Below, in pieces: positions 34,145 through 41,739 of a stretch of 64,000 nucleotides of DNA. The notes under the pieces were generated by a model. That model did not search any database. It saw nothing but the letters and a program-made list of their open reading frames with translations, and was not told the DNA's origin. Source of the stretch: Methanomicrobiales archaeon. GTDB lineage: Archaea; Halobacteriota; Methanomicrobia; Methanomicrobiales; JACTUA01. The DNA lies in contig JACTUA010000005.1 in assembly GCA_015660865.1 (NCBI GenBank), positions 186,001 through 250,000 of the forward strand. The letters run 5' to 3'. The position numbers and the translations under genes are program-made. Every line of letters begins with the position of its first letter. Positions within the stretch are counted from its first letter, which is position 1.

Positions 34145-35324
34145 CCCTGCACCGGGCCCCTATACGTTCATTGTCCATGGCAAAGACCTCGAGGCCAGGT
34201 ACCACCACCCGCACCACGGGGACGCCGATCTCCTCCCGGGTGAGATCTGCCACGAGGACCCGGTCCATGCCGGCCTTCCCGAGGGCAGAGACGATGGCCC
34301 CGATGTCCTTCAGGAAGTCATCGTGCTCGGCTGTTGGGAGGGCCGAGAAAGGCACCTCGGAGTCGGCCTCGAACCAGTAGCGGTTCATCCTCCGCACCCT
34401 GTCGTATCCCATCCGGGTGCGGAGATCCGCGGTCGTGGTGTCCTCCCGTGCTCCGTGGATCTGGGTGAGCCGGCTCTGGGCGACCTCGGTGAGCGCCCGG
34501 AGGAATGCGATCCTCGCCGAAGTGTGGGTGCCCATGCCGATGGTGAGGAGGCGCGGGTCACGGAGGAGAGTGTCATCCGCCACGGCGGCGCAGGTCGGGA
34601 TCCCAAGATCGCTCGTGATGTCCCTGACCTGGACCTCCACCTTCGCGTCCGCGAACTTCCTGAGAAGCTCTGCAGGAAGTCCTTCCGGCGGGTCGGTGAT
34701 CCGGGGGCCCGGCCTCTTCGTCACCTCGACGAGGGACCAGGCATCCCGCTCCACGATCTCGGCGAGGCCGTGGAATACTGCCTCCTCCCTCGTGTTCCCG
34801 GAGGCGAGCCCGTTCGTGTTCGTGCGAAAGAGGGGCGGGCAGCCCCGGGGGAGGGGATGGAAGACGGCATGGGCAGGAACGAACACCCCTGCATCCGCAA
34901 CGATGTCCCAGGCCTCGACCCAGGGGAGCCGGCCATCGGGATCCGATCCCCGGGGGATGTTCAGGGACCTCGGGTCCACCGCCTCGCCTTTCGCCGCCAT
35001 CTCGGGCCAGGTCCCGGAGGTGATCGCGTGGTCGTGGATCTCCGCCGAGTAGCGCTCGATCCCCTCCATCACCGCCGATACCCGTGCCTCGGTGGGGGTG
35101 GCCCCCTTGCCGTTGTAGACCGAGACCGCCCCTTCCTGGGCCGTGGGCCTGATGGAGGAGAAGACCGGTATCCCGATCCGGTCCAGGTTCGTGATATCGG
35201 CGACCCGGGTGATCCCTGCCAACGGTATCTTCTCCGTGACCCGTGCCAAGGTCTCCTCGGGGGAGACCGCCCGGTGGGTCTCCTCCCGGTAGCCCTTTTT
35301 GCATGGCGAGAGGGTGATCCTCAC
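34107..35324 (-). CDS. ycaO: YcaO-related McrA-glycine thioamidation protein
   Basis: A 405-residue ATP-dependent YcaO enzyme that activates a backbone amide of McrA for replacement of oxygen by sulfur. Family features are SIRPTAQEGAVSVYNGKGAT, EARVSAVMEGIERYSAE, NGLASGNTREEAVFHGLAEI with ERDAW, and a C-terminal VRVVVPGLEVFAMD. The GTG at 35324 is preferred: it overlaps the moaE stop as GTGA and yields the family-typical start RITLSPCKKGYREETHRA. An in-frame ATG at 35345 would add 7 residues. The sulfur donor for this reaction is not settled; its position in an operon with cysteine desulfurase genes bears on that. Confidence 0.93.
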   Translation of the reverse strand: MRITLSPCKKGYREETHRAVSPEETLARVTEKIPLAGITRVADITNLDRIGIPVFSSIRPTAQEGAVSVYNGKGATPTEARVSAVMEGIERYSAEIHDHAITSGTWPEMAAKGEAVDPRSLNIPRGSDPDGRLPWVEAWDIVADAGVFVPAHAVFHPLPRGCPPLFRTNTNGLASGNTREEAVFHGLAEIVERDAWSLVEVTKRPGPRITDPPEGLPAELLRKFADAKVEVQVRDITSDLGIPTCAAVADDTLLRDPRLLTIGMGTHTSARIAFLRALTEVAQSRLTQIHGAREDTTTADLRTRMGYDRVRRMNRYWFEADSEVPFSALPTAEHDDFLKDIGAIVSALGKAGMDRVLVADLTREEIGVPVVRVVVPGLEVFAMDNERIGARCRDAERGRLSRTKP

Positions 35325-35722
35325 TCCCTGTCCCCCTCTATCCATGAACTCCCGTCGCTCCGAATCTCATTCTTCCAGATGGGGACCCCTGCCTTGATCA
35401 TCTCAATGATGTACCGCGAGCCCTCATAAGCCCCCTTTCGGTGGCCAGCACCCACGACGGTGACAAGGATATTATCCCCGACGTGGAGCCGCCCGATCCG
35501 GTGAATAATATCAACGGATAACAGGCCGAACTTCTCTTTCGCATCCTCCGCGATCCGCTCGAGCTCCTTTATCGCGACGTCCTGGTAGGCCTCGAGTTCC
35601 ATCTCCCTGATATCGTCATCCCGAACGATCCCGTCGAATACGATGATAGCGCCTATCCCCCGCTGCTTCGCTCCGTTGATCAGGGCCCCGATATCGACGT
35701 CCCCGGTCTGGATCGAGATCAT
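35321..35722 (-). CDS. moaE: Molybdopterin synthase catalytic subunit MoaE
   Basis: A 133-residue large subunit of molybdopterin synthase, which inserts two sulfurs into precursor Z from MoaD thiocarboxylate. The blocks IIVFDGIVRDDD, VDIIHRIGRLHVGDNI and GAGHRKGAYEGSRYIIEMIK are family-typical, and the catalytic lysine lies in PIWKNEI. The start at 35722 (MISIQTGDVDIG) follows 16 nt after the MoaD stop. The product serves tungsten/molybdopterin enzymes such as formylmethanofuran dehydrogenase (known for methanogens). Confidence 0.92.
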   Translation of the reverse strand: MISIQTGDVDIGALINGAKQRGIGAIIVFDGIVRDDDIREMELEAYQDVAIKELERIAEDAKEKFGLLSVDIIHRIGRLHVGDNILVTVVGAGHRKGAYEGSRYIIEMIKAGVPIWKNEIRSDGSSWIEGDRE

Positions 35723-35738
35723 GGGTGCCTGCTCTCGC

Positions 35739-36017
35739 CTAACCGCCGGAGACAGGGGGAAAGACCGCGATCTCGTCACCGTCGGTGATCGCGGTCTTCT
35801 CTGCATCGGCTGCCTCGACCCGCTTCCCGTTCCGCATCAGGATCACGAACTCCTGAAAGGCACCGTGCTCATCGAAGATGGCATCGTAGCCCTCCCTCTT
35901 CTTCCCGGCGATCTCCCTGATCAATGGGGCAAGGACCGTCCCGGAGGGAGGTTCTGCGACGATATCAGTCCCGAGAAGTTCCCGGAACCGTGCAAAGAAC
36001 CGGACCCTGACTTTCAT
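35739..36017 (-). CDS. moaD: MoaD/ubiquitin-like sulfur carrier
   Basis: A 92-residue beta-grasp protein ending in PPVSGG, the C-terminal Gly-Gly that is adenylated and thiocarboxylated. The N-terminal KVRVRFFARFRELLGTD strand-helix is the MoaD signature. Its start overlaps the stop of the E1-like gene by ATGA, and MoaE follows, so activation enzyme, carrier and acceptor are adjacent. In archaea such carriers can also serve tRNA thiolation or protein modification. Confidence 0.92.
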   Translation of the reverse strand: MKVRVRFFARFRELLGTDIVAEPPSGTVLAPLIREIAGKKREGYDAIFDEHGAFQEFVILMRNGKRVEAADAEKTAITDGDEIAVFPPVSGG

Positions 36018-36775
36018 CTCTTTCTCCTCACGGGCTCGCTTTTTCTCCCGTCGCCGCACACTTCACAGCAGGGGTTCCTCTCCACGCAGATCTCGCTCGC
36101 CTGGGCCTGCATCCCGTCCCAGAGGAAGAGACGGTTCGTCAGCAGATTCCCGGTCCCGAGGAGGAACTTCAGGACCTCGGTCGCCTGTACCATCGCGATC
36201 AGCCCGGGGGTTACTCCAACGACAGGGAAGACCTCCGCGGGGGGCGGCTTCGGGAAGATGCATGAGAGGCATGGGGTCTCTCCGGGGATAATGGTTGTCG
36301 CCTGCCCGTAGAGACCGCGGATCGCGCCGTGGAAGAGGGGGATCATCTTCCCGAGGGCGATCCGGTTCAGGAGGTACCGGGTGGGGTAGTTGTCCATTGC
36401 ATCGACTATCCCATCCGCCCTGCCCACCAGATTTTCGGCGTTTTCCTCGTCGATATGGGCATCGATCGCCCTGATGGTGACATCGGGATTGATCTCCCGA
36501 AGCTTCTCCCCGGCGGAGACGGTCTTTTTCTTCCCGATATCGCTATCGTAATGGAGGATCTGCCGGTTCAGGTTGGTCTGGTCCACCACATCAGAATCGA
36601 CGACGGTGAGGGTCCCCACCCCGGCAACCGCAAGGTAGATGGAGATGGGCGAGCCCAATCCCCCGGCCCCTGCGATGAATATCTCCGCCTCTTTCAGCTT
36701 CTCCTGCCCTTCCTCTCCGAAGAGGAGGATCTGCCGTTTGTACCGCTCACGTTCGCGCCGGGATAACATCTTCAT
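36014..36775 (-). CDS. HesA/MoeB/ThiF E1-like adenylyltransferase
   Basis: A 253-residue E1-like enzyme that adenylates the C-terminus of a ubiquitin-like sulfur carrier. It starts RRERERYKRQILLFGEEGQE, then the ATP-binding FIAGAGGLGSPISIYLAVAG, VDSDVVDQTNLNRQ and DAMDNYPTRYLLNRI blocks. Two zinc CxxC pairs are visible, CLSCIF and CCEVCG. It ends by overlapping the MoaD start, and NifU/NifS precede it, so persulfide supply, carrier activation and carrier are all in one transcript. Confidence 0.92.
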   Translation of the reverse strand: MKMLSRRERERYKRQILLFGEEGQEKLKEAEIFIAGAGGLGSPISIYLAVAGVGTLTVVDSDVVDQTNLNRQILHYDSDIGKKKTVSAGEKLREINPDVTIRAIDAHIDEENAENLVGRADGIVDAMDNYPTRYLLNRIALGKMIPLFHGAIRGLYGQATTIIPGETPCLSCIFPKPPPAEVFPVVGVTPGLIAMVQATEVLKFLLGTGNLLTNRLFLWDGMQAQASEICVERNPCCEVCGDGRKSEPVRRKR

Positions 36776-36783
36776 CTTTCCAC

Positions 36784-37239
36784 TCAGGGTGTCTCCTCGC
36801 CGGGAGGGAGCTCACACTCGGGTTCTTCCCCGTGTTCATGGGTATGGGATGCCTTCTCTTCCCAGAGGGGCAGGCCCTGCCTCTTCCGGTAGTCGTTGAT
36901 GGCCTTGTGGATCCCCTCTTCTGCGAGGAGAGAGCAGTGCATCTTGATGGGCGGGAGCCCCTCGAGAGAATCTGCCACGTCCCTGTTCGTGATCGCCCAG
37001 GCCTCCTCGACGGTCTTCCCCTTCGCGAGCTCGGTCACCATGCTGCTTGTTGCGATGGCCGCGGCACACCCGAAGGTCTGGAACTTGATATCCTCGATCC
37101 GGTTCTCCCGGATCCTCAGGTATATCTTCATGATATCCCCGCAGACGGGGTTCCCGACCTCGCCGATGCCGTCCGCGTCCGGAATCTCCCCCATGTTCCG
37201 GGGGTTCCGGAAGTGCTCCATCACCTTCTCGGTGTACAT
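36784..37239 (-). CDS. nifU: Fe-S cluster assembly scaffold NifU/IscU
   Basis: A 151-residue U-type scaffold. The three cluster-ligand cysteines appear in GNPVCGDIMKIY, FQTFGCAAAIATSSM and KMHCSLLAEEGIH. It starts MYTEKVMEHFRNPRNMGE, as in IscU. The C-terminal tail is rich in His, Glu and Cys (HTHEHGEEPECELP), an addition beyond the usual end that might bind metal. It directly follows nifS with no gap. Confidence 0.93.
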   Translation of the reverse strand: MYTEKVMEHFRNPRNMGEIPDADGIGEVGNPVCGDIMKIYLRIRENRIEDIKFQTFGCAAAIATSSMVTELAKGKTVEEAWAITNRDVADSLEGLPPIKMHCSLLAEEGIHKAINDYRKRQGLPLWEEKASHTHEHGEEPECELPPGEETP

Positions 37240-38421
37240 CTAACCACCCTTCCGTTTGAAATCCGCATAGAGCGGCGACATGGTCCTGAGCCGTTCCACG
37301 ACTCCGGGGAGAACCTGGAGCACGAAGTCCACGTCCTCCTCCCTGTTCGCGTCCCCGAGGGTGAGCCTGAGGGAGCCATGGGCTATCTCGTGGGAGAGCC
37401 CGATGGCAAGGAGGACGTGGGACGGCTCGAGGGATCCGGAGGTGCATGCCGATCCCGTGGAACCGCAGACACCGAACCCGTCAAGCGAGAGGAGCATGGA
37501 TTCCCCCTCGATGAACTCGATTGAGATGTTCACATTCCCCGGGAGGCGCTTCTCCGGGTGACCGTTCAGCCGGGAGTGGGGGATGGCGAGGATCCCCCTG
37601 ATGAGCCGGTCGCGCATCGACTGGATCTTTCGATTATGCCCCTCAATATCGGAGGTGGCCAGCTCGATGGCCTTGCCGAGGCCGACGATCCCGGCCAGGT
37701 TCTCGGTCCCTGCCCTTTTCTTCTGCTCCTGCCCGCCCCCGTGGATCAGGCTGTCGATCCGCGTGCCCCTTCGGATGTAAAGGGCTCCAGCACCCTTCGG
37801 CCCGTAGAACTTGTGGGCAGAGAGGGAGAGGAGGTCGATGTTCTGGCCCTGGACGTCGATGGGAACGTTGCCCACGGCCTGGACGGCATCGGTATGGAAC
37901 AGAACCTTGTGCTCATGCGCGATAGCCCCGAGCTCGCTCACGGGCTCGATGGTCCCGATCTCGTTGTTCGCGTACATGACGGAGACGAGGATGGTATCCT
38001 TCCTGATAGCCGATTCGAGATCGGCGGGATTGACGAGCCCGAACTGGTCCACGGGGAGGTAGGTGACCTCGAACCCCTGCTTCTCGAGCCACTGGCACGG
38101 GTGAATGACCGCGTGGTGCTCGATCTTCGAGGTGATGATATGGTTCCCCTTCTTCCGGTTCGCGAACGCGACCCCCTTGAGCGCCCAGTTGTCCGATTCG
38201 CTCCCTCCGGCGGTGAAGTAGCACTCCTCCGGCCTCGCCCCCAGCGCCTTCGCCACCCTCCCCCGTGCCGCCTCCACGACCTGTTTCGACTCTCGGGCGA
38301 GGGAGTAGACGGATGACGGGTTCCCGAACCGCTCCGTGAAGTACGGGAGCATCTCGGTGAGTACCTCGGGTTTCGTGAAGGTGGTAGCCGCATGGTCCAT
38401 GTACACGATCCGCTGTCCCAT
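37240..38421 (-). CDS. nifS: Cysteine desulfurase NifS/IscS
   Basis: A 393-residue class I cysteine desulfurase. YMDHAATTFTKPEV opens the protein, the PLP lysine is in SLSAHKFYGPKGAGALYI, and the long catalytic loop CGSTGSACTSGSLEPSHVLL carries the persulfide cysteine. A GGAGGG site precedes the ATG at 38421. It heads a seven-gene operon down to tfuA, and its promoter region is shared with a divergent regulator and contains the palindrome TTCACAATTGTGAA. The role is sulfur supply for NifU and probably for the downstream sulfur-transfer genes. Confidence 0.94.
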   Translation of the reverse strand: MGQRIVYMDHAATTFTKPEVLTEMLPYFTERFGNPSSVYSLARESKQVVEAARGRVAKALGARPEECYFTAGGSESDNWALKGVAFANRKKGNHIITSKIEHHAVIHPCQWLEKQGFEVTYLPVDQFGLVNPADLESAIRKDTILVSVMYANNEIGTIEPVSELGAIAHEHKVLFHTDAVQAVGNVPIDVQGQNIDLLSLSAHKFYGPKGAGALYIRRGTRIDSLIHGGGQEQKKRAGTENLAGIVGLGKAIELATSDIEGHNRKIQSMRDRLIRGILAIPHSRLNGHPEKRLPGNVNISIEFIEGESMLLSLDGFGVCGSTGSACTSGSLEPSHVLLAIGLSHEIAHGSLRLTLGDANREEDVDFVLQVLPGVVERLRTMSPLYADFKRKGG

Positions 38422-38495
38422 AGGTACCCTCCTGTGACCTGAGATATCCCTCACATCATATGATAAGCCCGCTGATGGAACCCGGGACTCCGGAC

Positions 38496-38507
38496 AAAAA
38501 TTTATGC
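38496..38507. promoter_or_regulatory. Shared TATA-like core between nifS and the HTH regulator
   Basis: AAAAATTTATGC on the plus strand reads GCATAAATTTTT on the minus strand, so either direction offers a TATA box. It lies 75 nt from the nifS start and about 70 nt from the regulator start. The palindrome at 38522 is downstream of it for the regulator and upstream of it for nifS. Confidence 0.5.
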
Positions 38508-38521
38508 CTTCAGGGGATCAA

Positions 38522-38535
38522 TTCACAATTGTGAA
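38522..38535. promoter_or_regulatory. Palindromic operator TTCACAATTGTGAA, site 1
   Basis: A perfect 14-bp palindrome in the divergent region between the nifS operon and the four-cysteine HTH gene. It would overlap the predicted transcription start of the HTH gene (autoregulation) and lie upstream of the TATA box of nifS. The same 14-mer occurs at 43987 and 51682, with a one-mismatch copy at 51708. Confidence 0.8.
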
Positions 38536-38577
38536 CGTATCTTCTTATTACCTCCGGATTCATTTAAAGGTTGTGCT

Positions 38578-38907
38578 ATGATGAAGACACCCTGCCAGCA
38601 GATCGTCTGGGACGTGCTCCCGGCCATCAGGGCAGCCCTTGCGGCCGACCTCGTCAGGAACGGGGTATCCCAGCAGGAGGTGGCGAGGCTCCTCGAGATC
38701 GCCCCGTCTGCCGTCTCCCAGTACCTCTCCGGGAAACGGGGGTACCGGATCGTCTTCGAGGACGCCGTGGAGAAGCGGATCCAGGAACTCGCCCGGGATA
38801 TCAAGGCCGGCGGGGTCCGGGATATCACCGCCCGGATCTGCGCCATCTGCCATGGGATCAGGGGCGACGAGGGCGGCTGTGCCCCGGTGAAAGAGCCAGG
38901 CTCGTAG
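38578..38907 (+). CDS. XRE-type HTH regulator with four cysteines, candidate Fe-S or sulfur sensor
   Basis: A 109-residue DNA-binding protein. The helix-turn-helix is at about 30-54 (GVSQQEVARLLEIAPSAVSQ, then YLSGKRGY). Cysteines are Cys6 near the N-terminus and Cys88, Cys91 and Cys101 in the C-terminal part (ARICAICHGIRGDEGGC), a set that could bind a [4Fe-4S] cluster or zinc. The arrangement resembles the archaeal COG2522-type predicted regulators. The gene has the palindrome at its predicted transcription start and is followed by LarE, SufS and FdhD genes. That it binds the palindrome is my inference from position and from the gene set. Confidence 0.8.
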   Translation: MMKTPCQQIVWDVLPAIRAALAADLVRNGVSQQEVARLLEIAPSAVSQYLSGKRGYRIVFEDAVEKRIQELARDIKAGGVRDITARICAICHGIRGDEGGCAPVKEPGS

Positions 38908-39002
38908 CCATCCCCGCCATTTCCGGTCCGACCGGGAAAGATTATCCCCCATCCCCGGTAAAGCTCCTGCAGGATACCGGTTCGGAGAGGCTCACGGTTT
39001 TC

Positions 39003-39800
39003 ATGGACGTGAAGGGGAAGGAGGAGATCCTCAGGAAGAAGATCGGAGAGCGGGGTTCCCTGCTCATCGCCTACTCCGGGGGTGTCGACTCCTCGCTCCT
39101 TGCCGGAATCGCCCGGGAGGTGCTCGGGGACCGGTGCCGTGCCGTCCTCCTGGAGAGCCCCGTTGTACCCCGCGCTGCCGTCCGTCAAGCGGAGGAGACG
39201 GCGGTTATGCTCGGGATACCCCTGGAGATGATCCCGGTACCCCTTATGGAAGAGGAGACGTTTCTCGCGAACCCGGCTGACCGCTGTTATTATTGTAAGA
39301 AGGTCTCGGCCCGGGTCCTGAAGAGGTGTGCAGACGATGCAGGGCTCGCCTGCGTGGCAGACGGGATGAGCTGCTCGGATCTCGGTGAGCACCGCCCCGG
39401 GATCAGGGCAAGCGATGAAGAGGGGATCTTCCACCCTTTTGTCGAGGCCGGGATGACCAAGAAGGATATCCGGGCGATTGCCAGGAGAAGGGGCTATGCC
39501 TTCTGGAACAGACCCTCAGCCGCCTGCCTCTCCTCGCGGATCCCCTACGGCGATGAGATCACGAGGGAGAAGCTCCGGATGATCGAGGATGCCGAGGAGC
39601 ACCTCCACCACCTCGGGTTCACCCAGGTAAGGGTCCGGCTCCACGGCGGAATCGCAAGGATCGAGGTTATCCCTGAAGAGATGGAGAAGCTCTTGGAGGA
39701 GGGAGCTGTGATCCTGAATACCTTCCGATCCATCGGATTCCAATACGTAACGATCGATCTGGGCGGCTACAGGACCGGCTCCATGGACGAGGTGCTATGA
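39003..39800 (+). CDS. larE: LarE-type ATP-dependent sulfur transferase
   Basis: A 265-residue PP-loop ATPase. The PP motif SLLIAYSGGVDSSLLAGIA is near residue 19. A CxxC (DRCYYCKKV) and a third cysteine (SAACLSSRIPYGDEIT) fit the cluster-binding form of LarE rather than the sacrificial single-cysteine form. LarE sulfurates a nicotinate-derived cofactor precursor in lactate racemase maturation; no LarB or LarC is nearby, so its acceptor here may differ. The start MDVKGKEEIL at 39003 is used because the upstream part of the frame overlaps the HTH gene. It ends in a 4-bp ATGA overlap with the desulfurase gene. Confidence 0.88.
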   Translation: MDVKGKEEILRKKIGERGSLLIAYSGGVDSSLLAGIAREVLGDRCRAVLLESPVVPRAAVRQAEETAVMLGIPLEMIPVPLMEEETFLANPADRCYYCKKVSARVLKRCADDAGLACVADGMSCSDLGEHRPGIRASDEEGIFHPFVEAGMTKKDIRAIARRRGYAFWNRPSAACLSSRIPYGDEITREKLRMIEDAEEHLHHLGFTQVRVRLHGGIARIEVIPEEMEKLLEEGAVILNTFRSIGFQYVTIDLGGYRTGSMDEVL

Positions 39801-40981
39801 TACCCACGGAGATCCGGGCTGACTTCCCGATCCTCTCGGAGATCTGCTACCTGGACAGCGCGGCCACGTCCCTCTCGCCGGAACCGGTCCTCGCGGCGAT
39901 GCTCGAGTTTGAGCACGTCTATCGGGCGAATGTCGGCCGGGGGGTCCACCGCCTCGCCCAGGTCGCCTCGCAGAAGTACTGGGATGCCCACCAGAAGGCC
40001 AGGAGGTTCATCGGCGCAGAAGGAGGCGAGCTGGTCTTCACGAGGAACACCACCGAAGCGATCAATATGATCGCATGGGGGCTCCCGTGGCAGAACGGAG
40101 ACGGGATCGTCACCACCCTTCTCGAGCACCACAGCAACCTCCTCCCCTGGATGCGCCTCCGGGACCAGAAAGGGATCGACCTCCAGCTCATCGCCCCGGC
40201 AGCGGACGGTGCCCTGGATCTGGCCGACTTCGAGAGAGCCATCACCCCGGATACACGGCTCGTCGCCATCACCCATGCCTCCAATGTTCTCGGGAACCTG
40301 GTGCCTGTCCGGGAGATCGCGAGAATCTGCAGGGACCAGGGGGCCCTCCTCCTGGTGGACGGCGCCCAGTCGGTTCCCCACATCCCGGTGAACGTGGAGC
40401 GCCTGGGGTGCGACTTCCTCTGCTTCTCGGGCCACAAGATGCTCGGGCCCACGGGGACGGGTCTCCTCTGGATGAGAAGACCGGAGATCGAACCTCTCCT
40501 CCTCGGGGGCGGGGCGGTTGACCAGGTCAGCACGTCGGGATATACCCTCGCTTCAGGCTACACACGATTCGAGGCAGGGACGCCGAATATCGCGGGCGCC
40601 ATCGGCCTCTCCCGTGCGGTGGAGTACCTGGAGGCTCTCGGGATGGAGGATGTGAAGCGGCACGAGCAGGCCCTCACCCGGCGGATGCTGGAGGGGCTTG
40701 CAGGGATCCCCGGCGTGCGTGTCCTGGGGCCCGGGCCCGCGGGAGACCGGATAGGGGTCGTCTCCTTTACCGTCGGAGATATGCACCCGCACGAGGTCGC
40801 CACCATCCTCGACGAGGAGGCCGACATCATGGTGCGATCGGGGCATCACTGCTGCATGCCCCTCATGACCCACCTCGGCATTCCCGACGGGACGGTGCGG
40901 GCGTCCCTCCACTGCTACAACAACGCCGACGACGTGGACCGGCTCATCGAAACGGTAGGTAAGATCGCAGGGGGGGCCTAG
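39797..40981 (+). CDS. SufS-type cysteine desulfurase
   Basis: A 394-residue class II cysteine desulfurase-like PLP enzyme. It has ICYLDSAATSLSPEPV at the start, LEHHSNLLPW near 112, LLVDGAQSVPHIPV, the PLP lysine in FSGHKMLGPTGTG near 215 and the active cysteine in VRSGHHCCMPLM near 352. All catalytic residues are intact. This matters because the C-terminal half of the 52842 gene is a close relative that has lost them. The start overlaps LarE as ATGA, suggesting it feeds sulfur to LarE and FdhD. Confidence 0.9.
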   Translation: MIPTEIRADFPILSEICYLDSAATSLSPEPVLAAMLEFEHVYRANVGRGVHRLAQVASQKYWDAHQKARRFIGAEGGELVFTRNTTEAINMIAWGLPWQNGDGIVTTLLEHHSNLLPWMRLRDQKGIDLQLIAPAADGALDLADFERAITPDTRLVAITHASNVLGNLVPVREIARICRDQGALLLVDGAQSVPHIPVNVERLGCDFLCFSGHKMLGPTGTGLLWMRRPEIEPLLLGGGAVDQVSTSGYTLASGYTRFEAGTPNIAGAIGLSRAVEYLEALGMEDVKRHEQALTRRMLEGLAGIPGVRVLGPGPAGDRIGVVSFTVGDMHPHEVATILDEEADIMVRSGHHCCMPLMTHLGIPDGTVRASLHCYNNADDVDRLIETVGKIAGGA

Positions 40982-40983
40982 GG

Positions 40984-41739
40984 ATGTACCGCGAGCTGCC
41001 GTGCACCCGGGTGGATGAGAAAGGGGTCCGGGAGATCACCCACCCGGTGATCGAGGAGGTGCCGGTGACGGTGACCGTGAACGGCAGGCAGGTCGCGACC
41101 GCGATGACGAGCCCGGTCGAGCTGGAGGAGTTTGCCACCGGCTTCCTCTTCACCGAAGGGATCATAAAGGGACGGGCGGAGATCGAATCCATCCAGGTCG
41201 AGAAAACCGGCGTGAAGGTGATCACGAAGAACCTCCTCAAAGTCATCGGGCCGAGGAGGACCATCCTCTCCGGCTGCGGGGGGTCCTCCTCCTTCCTTGA
41301 CCCGGCGAAGCTCCCGAAGGTCGGGTCGTCCTTTACCATCCCGGCGCAGGTGATCTCCCGCTCCATGAAGGAACTCCTCCAGTCCGATCTCCACCGCCTT
41401 ACCGGCGGGGTCCATATCGTCGGACTCTATGGTCCCGACGGGGAGATCACCCGCTCACTCGACATCGGGAGGCACAACGCCCTCGACCGGGTCATCGGGT
41501 ACGGCCTTATCCATGGGATCGACCTCGGGCAGGTGTATGCACTCTCCTCGGGTCGCATCTCCTCGGAGATGGTCCGGAAGTGCCTGGTCGCGGGGATCCC
41601 CCTCGTCGCCTCACGGGGCGCGACCACTACCCTTGCGGTGAGCCTCGCGGAGAAGAACGGCCTCACGGTTATAGGGTTCGTCAGGGCTGGCGGCATGAAT
41701 ATCTACACGAACCCGCAGCGGGTCACCGTTCCGGGCTGA
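40984..41739 (+). CDS. fdhD: Formate dehydrogenase accessory sulfurtransferase FdhD
   Basis: A 251-residue FdhD, which moves sulfur from a cysteine desulfurase to the Mo/W-bis-MGD cofactor of formate dehydrogenase. The family blocks FATGFLFTEGII, TGGVHIVGLY, DIGRHNALDRVIGYGL and SRGATTTLAV are clear. The mobile loop usually has CxxC; here only SGCGGSSSF is present, with one cysteine. It follows the desulfurase by 2 nt. The 3' end overlaps the convergent TtuA-like gene by 17 bp. It implies formate use, common in Methanomicrobiales. Confidence 0.92.
   Translation: MYRELPCTRVDEKGVREITHPVIEEVPVTVTVNGRQVATAMTSPVELEEFATGFLFTEGIIKGRAEIESIQVEKTGVKVITKNLLKVIGPRRTILSGCGGSSSFLDPAKLPKVGSSFTIPAQVISRSMKELLQSDLHRLTGGVHIVGLYGPDGEITRSLDIGRHNALDRVIGYGLIHGIDLGQVYALSSGRISSEMVRKCLVAGIPLVASRGATTTLAVSLAEKNGLTVIGFVRAGGMNIYTNPQRVTVPG

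Noticed and set aside
38571-39002. A 144-residue N-terminal extension of LarE in the same open frame
   Set aside because: It overlaps the HTH regulator in another frame, shows no domain, and MDVKGKEEIL at 39003 is where LarE homology begins.
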